A stretch of 64,000 nucleotides of DNA, from the NCBI RefSeq assembly GCF_900168065.1, contig NZ_FUZZ01000002.1, positions 868,001 through 932,000 of the forward strand, in the 5' to 3' direction. Of this stretch, positions 25,697-34,759 are shown piece after piece; position 1 is the first letter of the stretch; the number at the start of each line of letters is the position of its first letter. The DNA comes from Chitinophaga ginsengisegetis (GTDB taxonomy: Bacteria; Bacteroidota; Bacteroidia; Chitinophagales; Chitinophagaceae). Both the position numbers and the translations under genes were made by a program. The notes beneath the pieces are model-generated. The model was not told the DNA's origin, made no database searches, and worked only from the letters and a program-made list of their open reading frames with translations.

Positions 25697-26692
25697 CTAT
25701 TCTTCTTCGAGTTTCAGTTTAGACAGATCCATACCGAAGTGCAGACCTCTTTCGCCTAATACCTGTTCAATTTCGCTGAGGGATTTCTGGCCGAAGTTTC
25801 TGAACTTCATCAGTTCTTCCTGTTCGTATTGTACCAGTTCGCTGAGGGAATTGATTTTAGCTGCTTTCAGACAGTTGAAAGCACGTACGCTCAGATCGAG
25901 ATCTTCGAGTGGTGTTTTCAGTATCTTACGCAGTTGCAGTGTTTGTTCGTCTACAACGTCTTCTTTTTCAGTGTCTTTGGTATCAAAGCTGATGTTTTCA
26001 TCGGTGATGATCATCAGGTGCTGAATGAGAATGCGGGAAGCCTGTTTCACTGCTTCTTCCGGGTGGATAGTACCGTCGGTGATCACCTCCATAACGAGCT
26101 TCTCATAGTCAGTTTTCTGCTCCACACGGGTGTTTTCTATACTGTACTTTACGTTCTTGATAGGCGTAAAGATAGAGTCGATCGCGATGTAGCCGAATAC
26201 TGCATCCTTGGGTTTATTTTCCTCAGCCGGAACATAACCACGGCCTTTACCGATAGTCAGTTCGATATCCAGCTTGGCAGAAGGATCCAGGGTGCAGATC
26301 AACAGCTCCGGATTCATGATCTGGAAAGCACTGGTGGCTTTTTCAATCATATCAGCGCGGAACTCTGTTTTACCCTTAATGGACAGTGTGATCTTTTCGT
26401 TCGTTACATCACTCTCTGAAATCCTCTTGAAACGAACCTGTTTCAGGTTCAGGATGATTTCAGTAACGTCTTCAGTAACACCTTTCAGTGTAGCGAACTC
26501 GTGATCGGCTCCTTCAATTTTAATACCCACAATGGCATAGCCCTCCAAAGAAGACAACAGTACGCGACGTAACGCATTACCGACAGTCACAGCATAACCT
26601 GGTTCTAATGGACGGAATTCGAATTGAGCTTCAAAGTCGGTAGACTTCTGCAATACGATCTTATCAGGTTTCTGGAAATTTAAAATTGCCAT
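25697..26692 (-). CDS. rpoA: RNA polymerase alpha subunit
   Basis: 331 residues. The N-terminal assembly domain has GNALRRVLLSSLEGYAI, and the C-terminal DNA/activator-binding domain has LSVRAFNCLKAAKINSLSEL and FGQKSLSEIEQVL. The reading frame is open to 26746, but MAILNFQKPDK at 26692 is the standard start. It lies between rpsD and rplQ, as usual for the alpha operon. Confidence 0.97.
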   Translation of the reverse strand: MAILNFQKPDKIVLQKSTDFEAQFEFRPLEPGYAVTVGNALRRVLLSSLEGYAIVGIKIEGADHEFATLKGVTEDVTEIILNLKQVRFKRISESDVTNEKITLSIKGKTEFRADMIEKATSAFQIMNPELLICTLDPSAKLDIELTIGKGRGYVPAEENKPKDAVFGYIAIDSIFTPIKNVKYSIENTRVEQKTDYEKLVMEVITDGTIHPEEAVKQASRILIQHLMIITDENISFDTKDTEKEDVVDEQTLQLRKILKTPLEDLDLSVRAFNCLKAAKINSLSELVQYEQEELMKFRNFGQKSLSEIEQVLGERGLHFGMDLSKLKLEEE

Positions 26693-26724
26693 TGATATGA
26701 TAGATTTATTTGTTAAATATGAGG

Positions 26725-26753
26725 TTAGTCCGTGACCTTTGGCCACGGACTAA
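26725..26753. repeat. Hairpin in the rpsD-rpoA spacer
   Basis: TTAGTCCGTG (26725-26734) and CACGGACTAA (26744-26753) form a perfect 10-bp stem with a 9-nt loop just upstream of rpoA. Confidence 0.65.
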
Positions 26754-26760
26754 TTATTTA

Positions 26761-27366
26761 TTACTTAGAGTACAATTCTACGATCAGTTGTTCCTTGATA
26801 TTTTCAGGAACGCTCTCTCTCTCAGGATAAGCAATGAATACACCTTTCATTTCTTTCTCGTTCCAATCCAGCCAGCTGAACTTAGGATTTTTTCCACGGA
26901 TAACGCTGGTCAGTGCAGAATTGTTTGCGGTTTTGTTTTTCAGGCTGATAACGTCTCCTGGTTTCAGTTGGAAAGAAGGAGTGTTAACAACGATACCATT
27001 AACGGTAACGTGTTTGTGAGAAACCAGCTGACGTGCAGCAGGACGTGAAGGAGCGATACCCAGACGGAAAACGGTGTTATCCAGACGGGCTTCGAGCAGT
27101 TTGATCAATACTTCACCGGCAACACCTTTTCTGCGGGTAGCTTCATCAAACAGGTTACGGAACTGGCGTTCCAGCAAACCATAAGTGTATTTAGCTTTTT
27201 GTTTTTCTCTCAGCTGCAGTGCGTATTCGCCCAATTGTTTGCGTTTACGGTTAGCACCGTGCTGACCCGGAGGGTTGCTGTTCTTACTTAAATACTTGCC
27301 ATTACCGAGAATGGGCTCACCAAAAATTCTGGAAATTTTGGTCTTTGGTCCTGTGTACCTTGCCAT
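26761..27366 (-). CDS. rpsD: Ribosomal protein S4
   Basis: This primary 16S rRNA binding protein of the 30S body has 201 residues. It starts MARYTGPKTKISRIFGEPI and contains the S4 RNA-binding domain RLDNTVFRLGIAPSRPAARQ. In many bacteria S4 represses the alpha operon translationally; the spacer hairpins on each side could take part, but this is inference. Confidence 0.97.
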   Translation of the reverse strand: MARYTGPKTKISRIFGEPILGNGKYLSKNSNPPGQHGANRKRKQLGEYALQLREKQKAKYTYGLLERQFRNLFDEATRRKGVAGEVLIKLLEARLDNTVFRLGIAPSRPAARQLVSHKHVTVNGIVVNTPSFQLKPGDVISLKNKTANNSALTSVIRGKNPKFSWLDWNEKEMKGVFIAYPERESVPENIKEQLIVELYSK

Positions 27367-27456
27367 GTTTTAAATATACTTTAGATTTTTTAGTTAATGA
27401 TGCATGCTCTTCAAAAAATCTGAAAACCTGATCATGCATCCATTTATTTAATAATA

Positions 27457-27510
27457 TTACAACGTCCAGATACCAAACTTCTAACGAAATCTGGTATCTG
27501 GATGTTGTAA
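27457..27510. repeat. Long hairpin in the rpsK-rpsD spacer
   Basis: A 19-bp stem (27457-27475 with 27492-27510, arm core GTCCAGATACCA) has a single G-T position and a 16-nt loop. A second 8-bp inverted repeat, GATGCATG/CATGCATC, lies just to the left (27400-27440). This is the longest stem in the ribosomal cluster. Confidence 0.7.
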
Positions 27511-27520
27511 ATATATATTA

Positions 27521-27922
27521 CTATACTCTTCTCTTCTTAGGAGGGCGGCAACCGTTGTGAGGTAAAGGCGTAACGTCTTTAATCATGTTCACTTCGATAC
27601 CGGAGTTAGCGATAGCGCGGATAGCACTTTCACGACCAGCTCCAGGGCCTTTTACAAATACATCTGCTCTTTTCAGACCTGAGTCCATTGCAACTTTAGC
27701 AGCATCCTGTGCAGCCAGCTGAGCAGCATACGGAGTGTTCTTCTTAGAACCTCTGAAGCCCATTTTACCAGCAGAAGACCAGGAAATAACCTGACCATGC
27801 TTGTTGGTGATGCTCACGATGATGTTGTTAAAGCTAGCAGAGATATGAACATCTCCGTAGTTATCTACCTTTACTACTCTCTTTTTATTAGCAGCAGTTT
27901 TTGTATTATTTGCTTTTGCCAT
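27521..27922 (-). CDS. rpsK: Ribosomal protein S11
   Basis: 30S platform protein, 133 residues. The blocks GDVHISASFNNIIVSITN and the C-terminal DVTPLPHNGCRPPKKRRV are diagnostic. A short basic N-terminal extension precedes the core. It lies between rpsM and rpsD. Confidence 0.97.
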   Translation of the reverse strand: MAKANNTKTAANKKRVVKVDNYGDVHISASFNNIIVSITNKHGQVISWSSAGKMGFRGSKKNTPYAAQLAAQDAAKVAMDSGLKRADVFVKGPGAGRESAIRAIANSGIEVNMIKDVTPLPHNGCRPPKKRRV

Positions 27923-28030
27923 AATGATTTAAATTCCAAATATGAAATTCCGCATCCCAAATTTACATGACTCACTGTCATTGAAACCCCTCAGATTCGG
28001 ATTTGGGATTTCAACCTGGGATTTTATTTA

Positions 28031-28411
28031 TTATTTCTTAGTTGCTTTTTTCTTACCAGCCACTGTCTTACGTTTACCTTTACGGGTACGGCTGTTGGTA
28101 CGTGTACGCTGACCTCTTACCGGTAAGCCTTTCCTGTGACGCAAACCGCGGTAGCAAGCGATATCCAGCAAACGCTTGATATTCATTTGCACTTCGGAAC
28201 GCAGTTGACCTTCTACCTTAAACTCACCGTTAATAATGTTACGGATGGCAGCTTGCTCATCATCATTCCACTCACGCACTTTTTTGTTTACATCAATTTC
28301 CGCCTTGTTCAGGATATATTGGGCGGTAGAACGGCCTATACCAAAGATATAGGTGAGGCCAATTTCTCCTCTTTTATTTTTAGGAAGATCTATACCGGCT
28401 ATACGTGCCAT
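28031..28411 (-). CDS. rpsM: Ribosomal protein S13
   Basis: 30S head protein contacting tRNA and the 50S subunit; 126 residues. It starts MARIAGIDLPKNKRGEIGLTY and carries YRGLRHRKGLPVRGQRTRTN with a Lys-rich tail. In the 107-nt spacer to rpsK, ATCCCAAAT and ATTTGGGAT form a 9-bp inverted repeat. Confidence 0.97.
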   Translation of the reverse strand: MARIAGIDLPKNKRGEIGLTYIFGIGRSTAQYILNKAEIDVNKKVREWNDDEQAAIRNIINGEFKVEGQLRSEVQMNIKRLLDIACYRGLRHRKGLPVRGQRTRTNSRTRKGKRKTVAGKKKATKK

Positions 28412-28470
28412 ATTTCTATTTTAGATTTTATGATTCTGATTAAAAAATCAAATTCCGTTAGGGGAATCGA

Positions 28471-28587
28471 TTAACCCTGGCGTTGTTTAAAACGAGGATT
28501 CTTTTTGTTGATTACCAACAAAACACCTTTTCTACGAACTATTTTACAATCCGCACTTCTTTTTTTGATTGCAGCTCTTACCTTCAT
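28471..28587 (-). CDS. rpmJ: Ribosomal protein L36
   Basis: A 38-residue gene too short for most gene calling. It begins MKVRAAIKKRSADCKIVRRK and ends NKKNPRFKQRQG. It lies in its usual place between infA and rpsM. Only one cysteine remains of the four-ligand zinc site, so this is the zinc-independent form. Confidence 0.95.
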   Translation of the reverse strand: MKVRAAIKKRSADCKIVRRKGVLLVINKKNPRFKQRQG

Positions 28588-28657
28588 GATTAATACTTTA
28601 TAAAAGGTTATGATATTTGTTAAATTATAATTCCAATCCCCACTACGCTGTTCCCGC

Positions 28658-28876
28658 TTATTTGTATCTGAAAATTATACGGCCTCTTGACAAATCGTAT
28701 GGGCTCATCTCCACGCCAACCTTATCTCCTGGCAGAATGCGTATGTAGTGCATTCTCATTTTTCCAGAAATGGTGGCCAGGATCTCATGCCCGTTTTCCA
28801 ATTTTACACGGAACATAGCGTTCGACAAGGCTTCTAATATAATTCCATCCTGTTTAATGAGTGCCTGTTTTGCCAT
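28658..28876 (-). CDS. infA: Translation initiation factor IF-1
   Basis: 72 residues with an S1/OB fold: MAKQALIKQDGIILEALSNA, then FRVKLENGHEILATISGKMR and LPGDKVGVEMSPYDL. It binds the A site during initiation. A TAnnTTTG element 18 bp upstream suggests an internal promoter for infA-rpmJ-rpsM-rpsK-rpsD-rpoA-rplQ. Confidence 0.97.
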   Translation of the reverse strand: MAKQALIKQDGIILEALSNAMFRVKLENGHEILATISGKMRMHYIRILPGDKVGVEMSPYDLSRGRIIFRYK

Positions 28877-28893
28877 AAAAATTTTTAGGACTG

Positions 28894-28901
28894 CAAAGAT
28901 A
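28894..28901 (-). promoter_or_regulatory. Internal promoter element before infA
   Basis: TATCTTTG on the minus strand, with TTTC 19 nt upstream (28921-28924), close to the TTTG-N19-TAnnTTTG layout. Confidence 0.5.
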
Positions 28902-29025
28902 GCATTTATCTTTTGAAATAGAAAAATTTACCCTGATTATTATTAATATTGCCAGTTTTTTTACTAAAACCTGTCGTTTTTACCCTCAAAACCCCTCCTG
29001 TATTAGATAAATCCAAACTGCTTTA

Positions 29026-29826
29026 CTAGTAATTTGAATTCAGTTCAGGGTTGTTTTTCTCTTCTTTTTCTATATCCACGTAGGTAGATAATACATCTGC
29101 CTTCCCTTTTCCAACAGCTACGGTATGTTCAAAGTGAACAGACGGGCTTCCGTCGCGGGTAGCTACTGTCCAGCCATCTTCCAGGTATTCCACGTCTTTG
29201 GAGCGGAGGTTGATCATAGGCTCAATGGCTATCACCAGTCCTTCCTTCATTACGGGGCCGCTGCCTCTTTTACCGTAGTTAGGCACCTGAGGGTCCTCGT
29301 GGAGGTTCCGGCCGAGGCCATGTCCCACCAGTTCCCTTACTACACCGTAACCGCGCTCTTTTTCGGTATACTCCTGTATTGCATAGGAGATATCCCCTAT
29401 CCTGTTGCCAACAATTGCTTTTTCGATGCCCTTGTACAGGGAAGCTTTGGTGGCCGTCATCAGGCGGAGTACGTTTTCGGGTACATTGCCGATGGCAAAG
29501 GTGTAGGCACTGTCGGAATGGTATCCATTCATGTACACTCCTACATCCACGGTGAGGATATCACCGTCTTTCAGCACATATTTGTTGGGAATGCCGTGTA
29601 CTACCTCTTCATTTACGGAGATGCAGCAGGCATTCGGGAAACCTTTGTAATTTTTGAAGGAAGGAGTTCCACCATTTTCAACGATAAACTTATCAGCAAC
29701 TGCGTCCACGTCCAGTGTGCTCATACCTGGTTTCAGCGTTCTGGCCACTTCCGCCAGGGCTGCACTCAGGATCAGGGCACTTTTGCGTATCAACTCTATT
29801 TCTTCCTTCGTCTTATAGTGAATCAT
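29026..29826 (-). CDS. map: Methionine aminopeptidase, type I
   Basis: It removes the initiator methionine from new proteins. The 266 residues carry the five metal ligands in order: Asp in VDVGVYMNGYHSD, the second Asp in the same block, His in GHGLGRNLHEDP, Glu in AIEPM and Glu in HFEHTVAV. It lies between secY and infA, the standard position in Bacteroidota. Confidence 0.96.
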   Translation of the reverse strand: MIHYKTKEEIELIRKSALILSAALAEVARTLKPGMSTLDVDAVADKFIVENGGTPSFKNYKGFPNACCISVNEEVVHGIPNKYVLKDGDILTVDVGVYMNGYHSDSAYTFAIGNVPENVLRLMTATKASLYKGIEKAIVGNRIGDISYAIQEYTEKERGYGVVRELVGHGLGRNLHEDPQVPNYGKRGSGPVMKEGLVIAIEPMINLRSKDVEYLEDGWTVATRDGSPSVHFEHTVAVGKGKADVLSTYVDIEKEEKNNPELNSNY

Positions 29827-29845
29827 AACAATCCTTGTTTCTGTC

Positions 29846-29904
29846 GCTGTTAGTGATCAGCGTCAGCTTTTTGCGTATGCTTATAACTGAAGCTAAGGAC
29901 TAAC
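29846..29904. repeat. Inverted-repeat element upstream of map
   Basis: GCTGTTAGTGATCAGCG (29846-29862) and CTAAGGACTAAC (29893-29904) share words and order with the element in the accB-accC spacer (GCTGTTAG, GATCAGCG, CTAAAGGCTAAC). This suggests one dispersed family. Confidence 0.45.
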
Positions 29905-29915
29905 TGTTCTTTATT

Positions 29916-29923
29916 CAAAAATA
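29916..29923 (-). promoter_or_regulatory. Internal promoter element before map
   Basis: TATTTTTG on the minus strand. It directly follows the hairpin at 29926-29959 (ATAGCCAC / GTGGCTAT) downstream of secY, so part of the secY transcript may stop and a new one begin here. Confidence 0.4.
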
Positions 29924-29994
29924 ATATAGCCACTAAAGCGGGAAAGCTTCTGTGGCTATTTTATTGTTCTTGTAACACTTTTGTGTTCAATTAC

Positions 29995-31338
29995 TTATGC
30001 GTTAGCCGGGGCAGTTCTGCCTTTGATTCGGCCGGTGCTCATCAAACCATCGTAGTGGCGCATGAGGAGCTGGCTTTCAATCTGTTGCAGTGTATCCAGG
30101 ATAACTCCCACCATGATCAGCAGGGATGTACCTCCGAAGAACGTAGCAAAGTTGCTGTTCACTTTGAAGGCGGCAGCCAGGCCGGGCATGATACCCACTA
30201 TTGCCAGGAAGAATGCACCGGGCAAAGTGATACGGTCCATTACAGCACCGATGTAATCAGCGGTAGCTTTACCAGGTTTGATACCCGGGATGAATCCGTT
30301 ATTACGTTTCATTTCATCCGCCATTTGAGTTGGATTGAAAATGAGCGCAGTATAGAAGTAGGTAAATACAATAACGAGCACCGCGTAAATGAGGTTGTAC
30401 CAGCCGTTCGTATGATCGCTGAAGATGCGGATAAAGCCTGACGCACTTTCAGAGGAAGTGGCAAAGCCTATTGCAGTTGCAGGGATGAACATGATCGCCT
30501 GGGCGAAGATGATAGGCATTACACCGGCAGCATTCACTTTCAGGGGAATGAACTGGCGTACACCACCATATTGTTTGTTACCTACGATACGTTTAGCGTA
30601 ATTCACCGGTATTTTCCTGGTACCCTGAACAAGCAGGATAAGGCCTACGGTGATTAAGATAAAGATGGCAATTTCAATGAGGAACAGGATCGGTCCACCC
30701 GCTTCACCTGCAACTTTACTGGAAAATTCTGCGACTAAAGCCTGTGGTAAACGGGCAAGGATACCCATCATGATGATGATGGAGGTACCGTTACCAATTC
30801 CTTTGTCTGTGATCTTTTCACCGAGCCACATTACAAACAGGGTACCTGCAGTAAGTAAAACGGTGGTAGAGAGCCAGAAGAAAAAGGTACCATATTCGGC
30901 AATAATAGCGCCACCTGACTGATTACGCAGATATGCAACGTAAGCACTCGCCTGGAAACCTGTTACGATAACTGTGAGGTAACGGGTGAACTGGTTAATT
31001 TTTTTGCGGCCACTTTCACCTTCTTTCTGCATTTTCTGGAATTGCGGAACAGCTATGGTTAATAACTGGATAGCAATGGACGCAGAAATATAGGGCATGA
31101 TACCCAATGCAAATATGGAGGCCCTTGAAAACGATCCGCCGGCAAACATGTTAACCAAACCCAGGATACCCTGATTAGAATTTTTCTCAAAGTCGGTGAG
31201 CGCATTTGCATCAATGCCGGGCAAAGCGATATAGGATCCTACGCGGTAGATGAGGACCAGGAGCAGGGTGGTCAGGATGCGGTTACGCAAATCCTCAATA
31301 CTCCAGATATTCTTAATCGTTTCGATAAATTTCTTCAC
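29995..31338 (-). CDS. secY: Protein translocase subunit SecY
   Basis: This is the channel of the Sec translocon in the inner membrane, 447 residues with ten spans. Seen are the plug/TM2 region GLVNMFAGGSFSRASIFALGIMPYISASI, the cytoplasmic loop PQFQKMQKEGESGRKKIN, and FNPTQMADEMKRNNGFIPGI before TM9. It follows rplO as usual. The spacer to rplO holds a perfect 18-bp palindrome (31352-31369, TTTAATAGCGCTATTAAA). Confidence 0.97.
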   Translation of the reverse strand: MKKFIETIKNIWSIEDLRNRILTTLLLVLIYRVGSYIALPGIDANALTDFEKNSNQGILGLVNMFAGGSFSRASIFALGIMPYISASIAIQLLTIAVPQFQKMQKEGESGRKKINQFTRYLTVIVTGFQASAYVAYLRNQSGGAIIAEYGTFFFWLSTTVLLTAGTLFVMWLGEKITDKGIGNGTSIIIMMGILARLPQALVAEFSSKVAGEAGGPILFLIEIAIFILITVGLILLVQGTRKIPVNYAKRIVGNKQYGGVRQFIPLKVNAAGVMPIIFAQAIMFIPATAIGFATSSESASGFIRIFSDHTNGWYNLIYAVLVIVFTYFYTALIFNPTQMADEMKRNNGFIPGIKPGKATADYIGAVMDRITLPGAFFLAIVGIMPGLAAAFKVNSNFATFFGGTSLLIMVGVILDTLQQIESQLLMRHYDGLMSTGRIKGRTAPANA

Positions 31339-31416
31339 AGGAAGATAAAGGTTTAATAGCGCTATTAAATATGAAAAGACGCACTACTCCGTAGGCGTCT
31401 CCTCAGTCGTAAAGTC

Positions 31417-31863
31417 TTATACCAGTTCTACTGATCCACCTGCTGTTTCGATGGCCTGTTTAGCTTTTTCGCTGATAGCGTTAACTTTAACAGTCACCTT
31501 TGTTTTGAGTTCGCCGTTAGCGAGGATCTTAACTTTAGCTGTTCTGTTAATCAGACCGTTCATGAACAAGGTTTCCAGATTAAACTCCTGGAGGCCATAT
31601 TTCTCAACTAATTGATCCAGCTGACCCAGGTTGAAGATTTTATACTCTTCACGGTTATTATTTTTGAAACCGCGTTTTGGCATACGGCGTTGGATCGGCA
31701 TCTGGCCACCTTCGAAGCCTCTTTTGCTCGCGTAACCAGCACGTTGCTGGATACCTTTGTTACCTTTTGTAGAGGTACCACCTTTACCGGAAGCCTCACC
31801 ACGTCCAAGACGTTTTTCTTTATGTACAGCGCCTTGTGCAGGCTTTAATGAATGCAGATTCAT
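31417..31863 (-). CDS. rplO: Ribosomal protein L15
   Basis: 148 residues. It starts MNLHSLKPAQGAVHKEKRLG, followed by the Gly/Lys-rich extension GRGEASGKGGTSTKGNKG that threads into 23S rRNA, and a C-terminal globular part ending AGGSVELV. It lies between rpmD and secY. Confidence 0.97.
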   Translation of the reverse strand: MNLHSLKPAQGAVHKEKRLGRGEASGKGGTSTKGNKGIQQRAGYASKRGFEGGQMPIQRRMPKRGFKNNNREEYKIFNLGQLDQLVEKYGLQEFNLETLFMNGLINRTAKVKILANGELKTKVTVKVNAISEKAKQAIETAGGSVELV

Positions 31864-31984
31864 AATTAATTGTTTTTACTTGCGCGGAAATTAACCGCTC
31901 GCTTTTATTCTAAAATAAAAATGGTAAAGTCACAAATGTAAAGGTAAGATTATCAACAGACAATCCCACAGCAGTGTTACTTAA

Positions 31985-32170
31985 TTAAGCGTTAACTGTT
32001 TCTACCGTTACAAGGTGATTAACTTTACGGACCATACCCAGGATCTGAGGAGTTGCTTCTACTTCAACAGTAGCGTGCATTTTAGTCAGGCCCAGTGCCT
32101 TCAAGGTCAGTTTCTGCCTTTCCGGACGGTCTATACCACTTTTCACTTGAGTGATCTTAATCTTTGCCAT
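31985..32170 (-). CDS. rpmD: Ribosomal protein L30
   Basis: 61 residues, starting MAKIKITQVKSGIDRPERQK with GMVRKVNHLVTVE near the C-terminus. It is small but in its usual place between rpsE and rplO. Confidence 0.95.
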   Translation of the reverse strand: MAKIKITQVKSGIDRPERQKLTLKALGLTKMHATVEVEATPQILGMVRKVNHLVTVETVNA

Positions 32171-32262
32171 AAACCCCTATCCGCTAAAAGCGGAGTAATT
32201 TAATTGTTAATGAATTATTTTCAAAATTTTCCGGAGATACCCAGCTTTTCAGCCGGTATAAA

Positions 32263-32781
32263 TCAACCGTTGAAAACTTTCTTCAGGGAAACGCCTCTTG
32301 TTTTGGCGATGCTGATTGGTTCGCGTAACATGCCTAAAGCTTTGAAGGTAGCTTTCACCACGTTGTGTGGATTAGCGGAACCCAGAGATTTAGCCAGTAC
32401 GTCGGTAACTCCAACGCTTTCCAGTACTGCACGCATGGAACCTCCTGCGATCACACCGGTACCGTGAGCGGCTGGTTTGATCAACACTTTGGCGGCGCCT
32501 TCTTTAGCAAACTGATCGTGAGGAATGGTACCGTGCATAACAGGAACCTTGATCAGGTTCTTCTTAGCATCGTCTATACCTTTGGTGATAGCCTGCTGTA
32601 CTTCTTTGGCTTTACCAAGACCGTGACCAACAACACCGTTTTCGTTACCTACAACTACCAGTGCGGAGAAACTGAATGTACGACCGCCTTTAGTGGTTTT
32701 AGTAACACGGTTGATCGCCACTACTTTTTCTTTCAGCTCCAGATCACCAGCCTTTACTTTATTGAATGAATTCTTTGCCAT
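32263..32781 (-). CDS. rpsE: Ribosomal protein S5
   Basis: 172 residues. It has the S5 double-stranded RNA-binding-like N-domain (LELKEKVVAINRVTKTTKGG) with GHGLGKAKEVQQAITKG, then the C-domain HGTGVIAGGSMRAVLESVGV. S5 helps translational accuracy. It lies between rplR and rpmD. Confidence 0.97.
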   Translation of the reverse strand: MAKNSFNKVKAGDLELKEKVVAINRVTKTTKGGRTFSFSALVVVGNENGVVGHGLGKAKEVQQAITKGIDDAKKNLIKVPVMHGTIPHDQFAKEGAAKVLIKPAAHGTGVIAGGSMRAVLESVGVTDVLAKSLGSANPHNVVKATFKALGMLREPISIAKTRGVSLKKVFNG

Positions 32782-32832
32782 TTTATTTTATAAGAATTAC
32801 TTGTTCAGAATTATAAGATTCGGACTCCGTGA

Positions 32833-33186
32833 TTAAAACTGAAGACCGCCTTCTCTTGCTCCGTCAGCTACGCTTTTCACGCGGCCATGATATAAATAAC
32901 CACTTCTGTCGAAAACGCAGGTGGTCAGACCCAGTGCCAGTGCTTTAGCAGCCAGCGCTTTACCTACCAGTACAGATTTTTCGCTTTTGTTACCTGCCTG
33001 TGCTTTGATATCCTTATCACGGGAAGAAGCGGAAGCCAGGGTAGTGCCATTGGTATCATCTATCAACTGCACATAGATATCGCTGTTGCTGCGAAATACA
33101 GATAATCTTGGTTGCTGTGCAGTACCGGAAATTTTCTTACGGATGCGGTAGCGGATTTTCTGTCTCCTGTTAACTTTTGTGCTCAT
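32833..33186 (-). CDS. rplR: Ribosomal protein L18
   Basis: 117 residues, a 5S rRNA binding protein. It starts MSTKVNRRQKIRYRIRKKI and shows RLSVFRSNSDIYVQLIDD and the C-terminal FDRSGYLYHGRVKSVADGAR. The preceding spacer (33233-33261) has a 9-bp inverted repeat AATCAGCTA/TAGCTGATT. Confidence 0.97.
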   Translation of the reverse strand: MSTKVNRRQKIRYRIRKKISGTAQQPRLSVFRSNSDIYVQLIDDTNGTTLASASSRDKDIKAQAGNKSEKSVLVGKALAAKALALGLTTCVFDRSGYLYHGRVKSVADGAREGGLQF

Positions 33187-33276
33187 TTTGAGTTTTATTT
33201 TATTACCCCGATGCTGCCGGGATATCTGTTAAAATCAGCTAACCAGCTATAGTAGCTGATTAGCCAATTAAATATT

Positions 33277-33831
33277 TTACTTACCGGCTGATTTACCAGC
33301 TTTCTTACGTACCACTTCATCGCTGTAGCGAACACCTTTACCTTTGTATGGTTCTGGTTTACGCAGACCGCGGATCTTAGCGGCTACCTGACCCAGCAAC
33401 TGGTTGTCGATACCTTCCAGCATGATCTTAGGGTTCTGACCTTTTTCAGTCAGGGTAGCTACCTTCAGTTCTTTCGGAATTTCGAAAACGATATTGTGAG
33501 AGTAACCTAAAGCGAGATCCAGTAACTGACCGTTGTTTGCGGCTTTATAACCAACACCCACCAGTTCCAGTTGTTTTTTGAATCCTTCAGTAACACCCTG
33601 AACCATGTTTGCCAGTAAAGCGCGGTATAAACCGTGGAGTGCTTTATGACGGATCTGTTCAGTTGGGCGGATTACTGTTAAAACGCCGTCCTTCACCTCA
33701 ATCTTCATTTCCCTGTCGATGTTCTTTTTCAGTTCACCTTTAGGGCCTTTTACGGTTACTTCATTGGAAGGGGAAACAGTAACTGTAACACCGCTAGCCA
33801 ATTTGATAGGACTTTTACCTATACGAGACAT
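33277..33831 (-). CDS. rplF: Ribosomal protein L6
   Basis: 184 residues with two L6 domains: MSRIGKSPIKLASGVTV at the start and the C-terminal signature RGLRKPEPYKGKGVRYSDE. It lies between rpsH and rplR. Confidence 0.97.
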   Translation of the reverse strand: MSRIGKSPIKLASGVTVTVSPSNEVTVKGPKGELKKNIDREMKIEVKDGVLTVIRPTEQIRHKALHGLYRALLANMVQGVTEGFKKQLELVGVGYKAANNGQLLDLALGYSHNIVFEIPKELKVATLTEKGQNPKIMLEGIDNQLLGQVAAKIRGLRKPEPYKGKGVRYSDEVVRKKAGKSAGK

Positions 33832-33919
33832 AACTTTAATTTAAAGTTGTTTGATATTGATGTACCGGTTATCCGTGTTCAGCGCCGTATAGAGAGCTTA
33901 ATTGTCAGATAACTTAAGT

Positions 33920-33950
33920 GAATGACCGGTTGGGTAACAACCAGTCATTC
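33920..33950. repeat. Hairpin in the rpsH-rplF spacer
   Basis: GAATGACCGGTTG and CAACCAGTCATTC form a 13-bp stem with one mismatch and a 5-nt loop. Confidence 0.65.
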
Positions 33951-33956
33951 AATATA

Positions 33957-34355
33957 TTAATAGATGAAGCAAACTACTTCGCCACCTACGTTTTGAGCTT
34001 TTGCTTCCTTATCGGTCATTACACCTTTGGAAGTAGAGATAATCGCTACGCCTAAACCGTTCTTCACGCGCTTAAACTCATCTGGTTTAGCGTACTGACG
34101 CAGACCTGGGCGGCTGATGCGTTGTAATTCCTTGATAGCGGGTTCTTTAGAGATCGGATCGTACTTCAAAGCGATTTTGATTACGCCTTGTTTAGTATCT
34201 TCTTCAAATTTGTACTTAAGGATATAACCTTTATCGTACAGAATTTCTGTAATGCGTTTTTTCAGCTTGGAAGCCGGAATTTCCACAATCCTGTGGGTGG
34301 CCATTTGCGCGTTCCGGATACGTGTCAGGAAGTCTGCTATTGGATCAGTAACCAT
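33957..34355 (-). CDS. rpsH: Ribosomal protein S8
   Basis: 132 residues, a central-domain 16S binder. MVTDPIADFLTRIRNAQMA begins the protein and GVAIISTSKGVMTDKEA lies near the C-terminus. In many bacteria S8 represses the spc operon; whether that holds here is not shown. Confidence 0.97.
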   Translation of the reverse strand: MVTDPIADFLTRIRNAQMATHRIVEIPASKLKKRITEILYDKGYILKYKFEEDTKQGVIKIALKYDPISKEPAIKELQRISRPGLRQYAKPDEFKRVKNGLGVAIISTSKGVMTDKEAKAQNVGGEVVCFIY

Positions 34356-34469
34356 TGTTGTAATAGTTTGATAAATGTTTACAATGCGATATCCAATCGT
34401 AATAAGATGGGAATCAAATAACTTTTTCGGATTTACACCTCCGGTAAACCGGAAGATAAATACCTTGAA

Positions 34470-34739
34470 TTACCAGCTGGCTTTTCTAACGCCAGGGATT
34501 TTACCTGCGAGAGCCAGGTCACGGAACATGTTCCTGCAGAGGCCGAAGTGACGCATGTATCCTTTAGGACGACCGGTCAGCTGGCATCTGTTGTGCAGAC
34601 GAACAGGGGAAGCGTTTTTTGGAAGTTGATCCAGTGCAGCGTAGTCACCGGCAGCTTTCAGGGCAGCGCGTTTTTCTGCGAACTTAGCTACCATAGCTTC
34701 TCTTTTCCTTTGTCTGGCTTTTACGGATTCTTTTGCCAT
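34470..34739 (-). CDS. rpsN: Ribosomal protein S14
   Basis: 89 residues, the long zinc-free form without CxxC pairs. MAKESVKARQRKREAMVAKF starts it, and RCQLTGRPKGYMRHFGLCRN is the conserved rRNA-binding segment. It lies between rplE and rpsH. Confidence 0.97.
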   Translation of the reverse strand: MAKESVKARQRKREAMVAKFAEKRAALKAAGDYAALDQLPKNASPVRLHNRCQLTGRPKGYMRHFGLCRNMFRDLALAGKIPGVRKASW

Positions 34740-34759
34740 AATTATATTATCGTTTCGAT

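Noticed and set aside
25829..26419. Long frames opposite rpoA, fusA, glnN, accC and the E1 gene
   Set aside because: All lie opposite securely identified genes, have no recognisable motifs and no promoter. They are shadows of codon bias.
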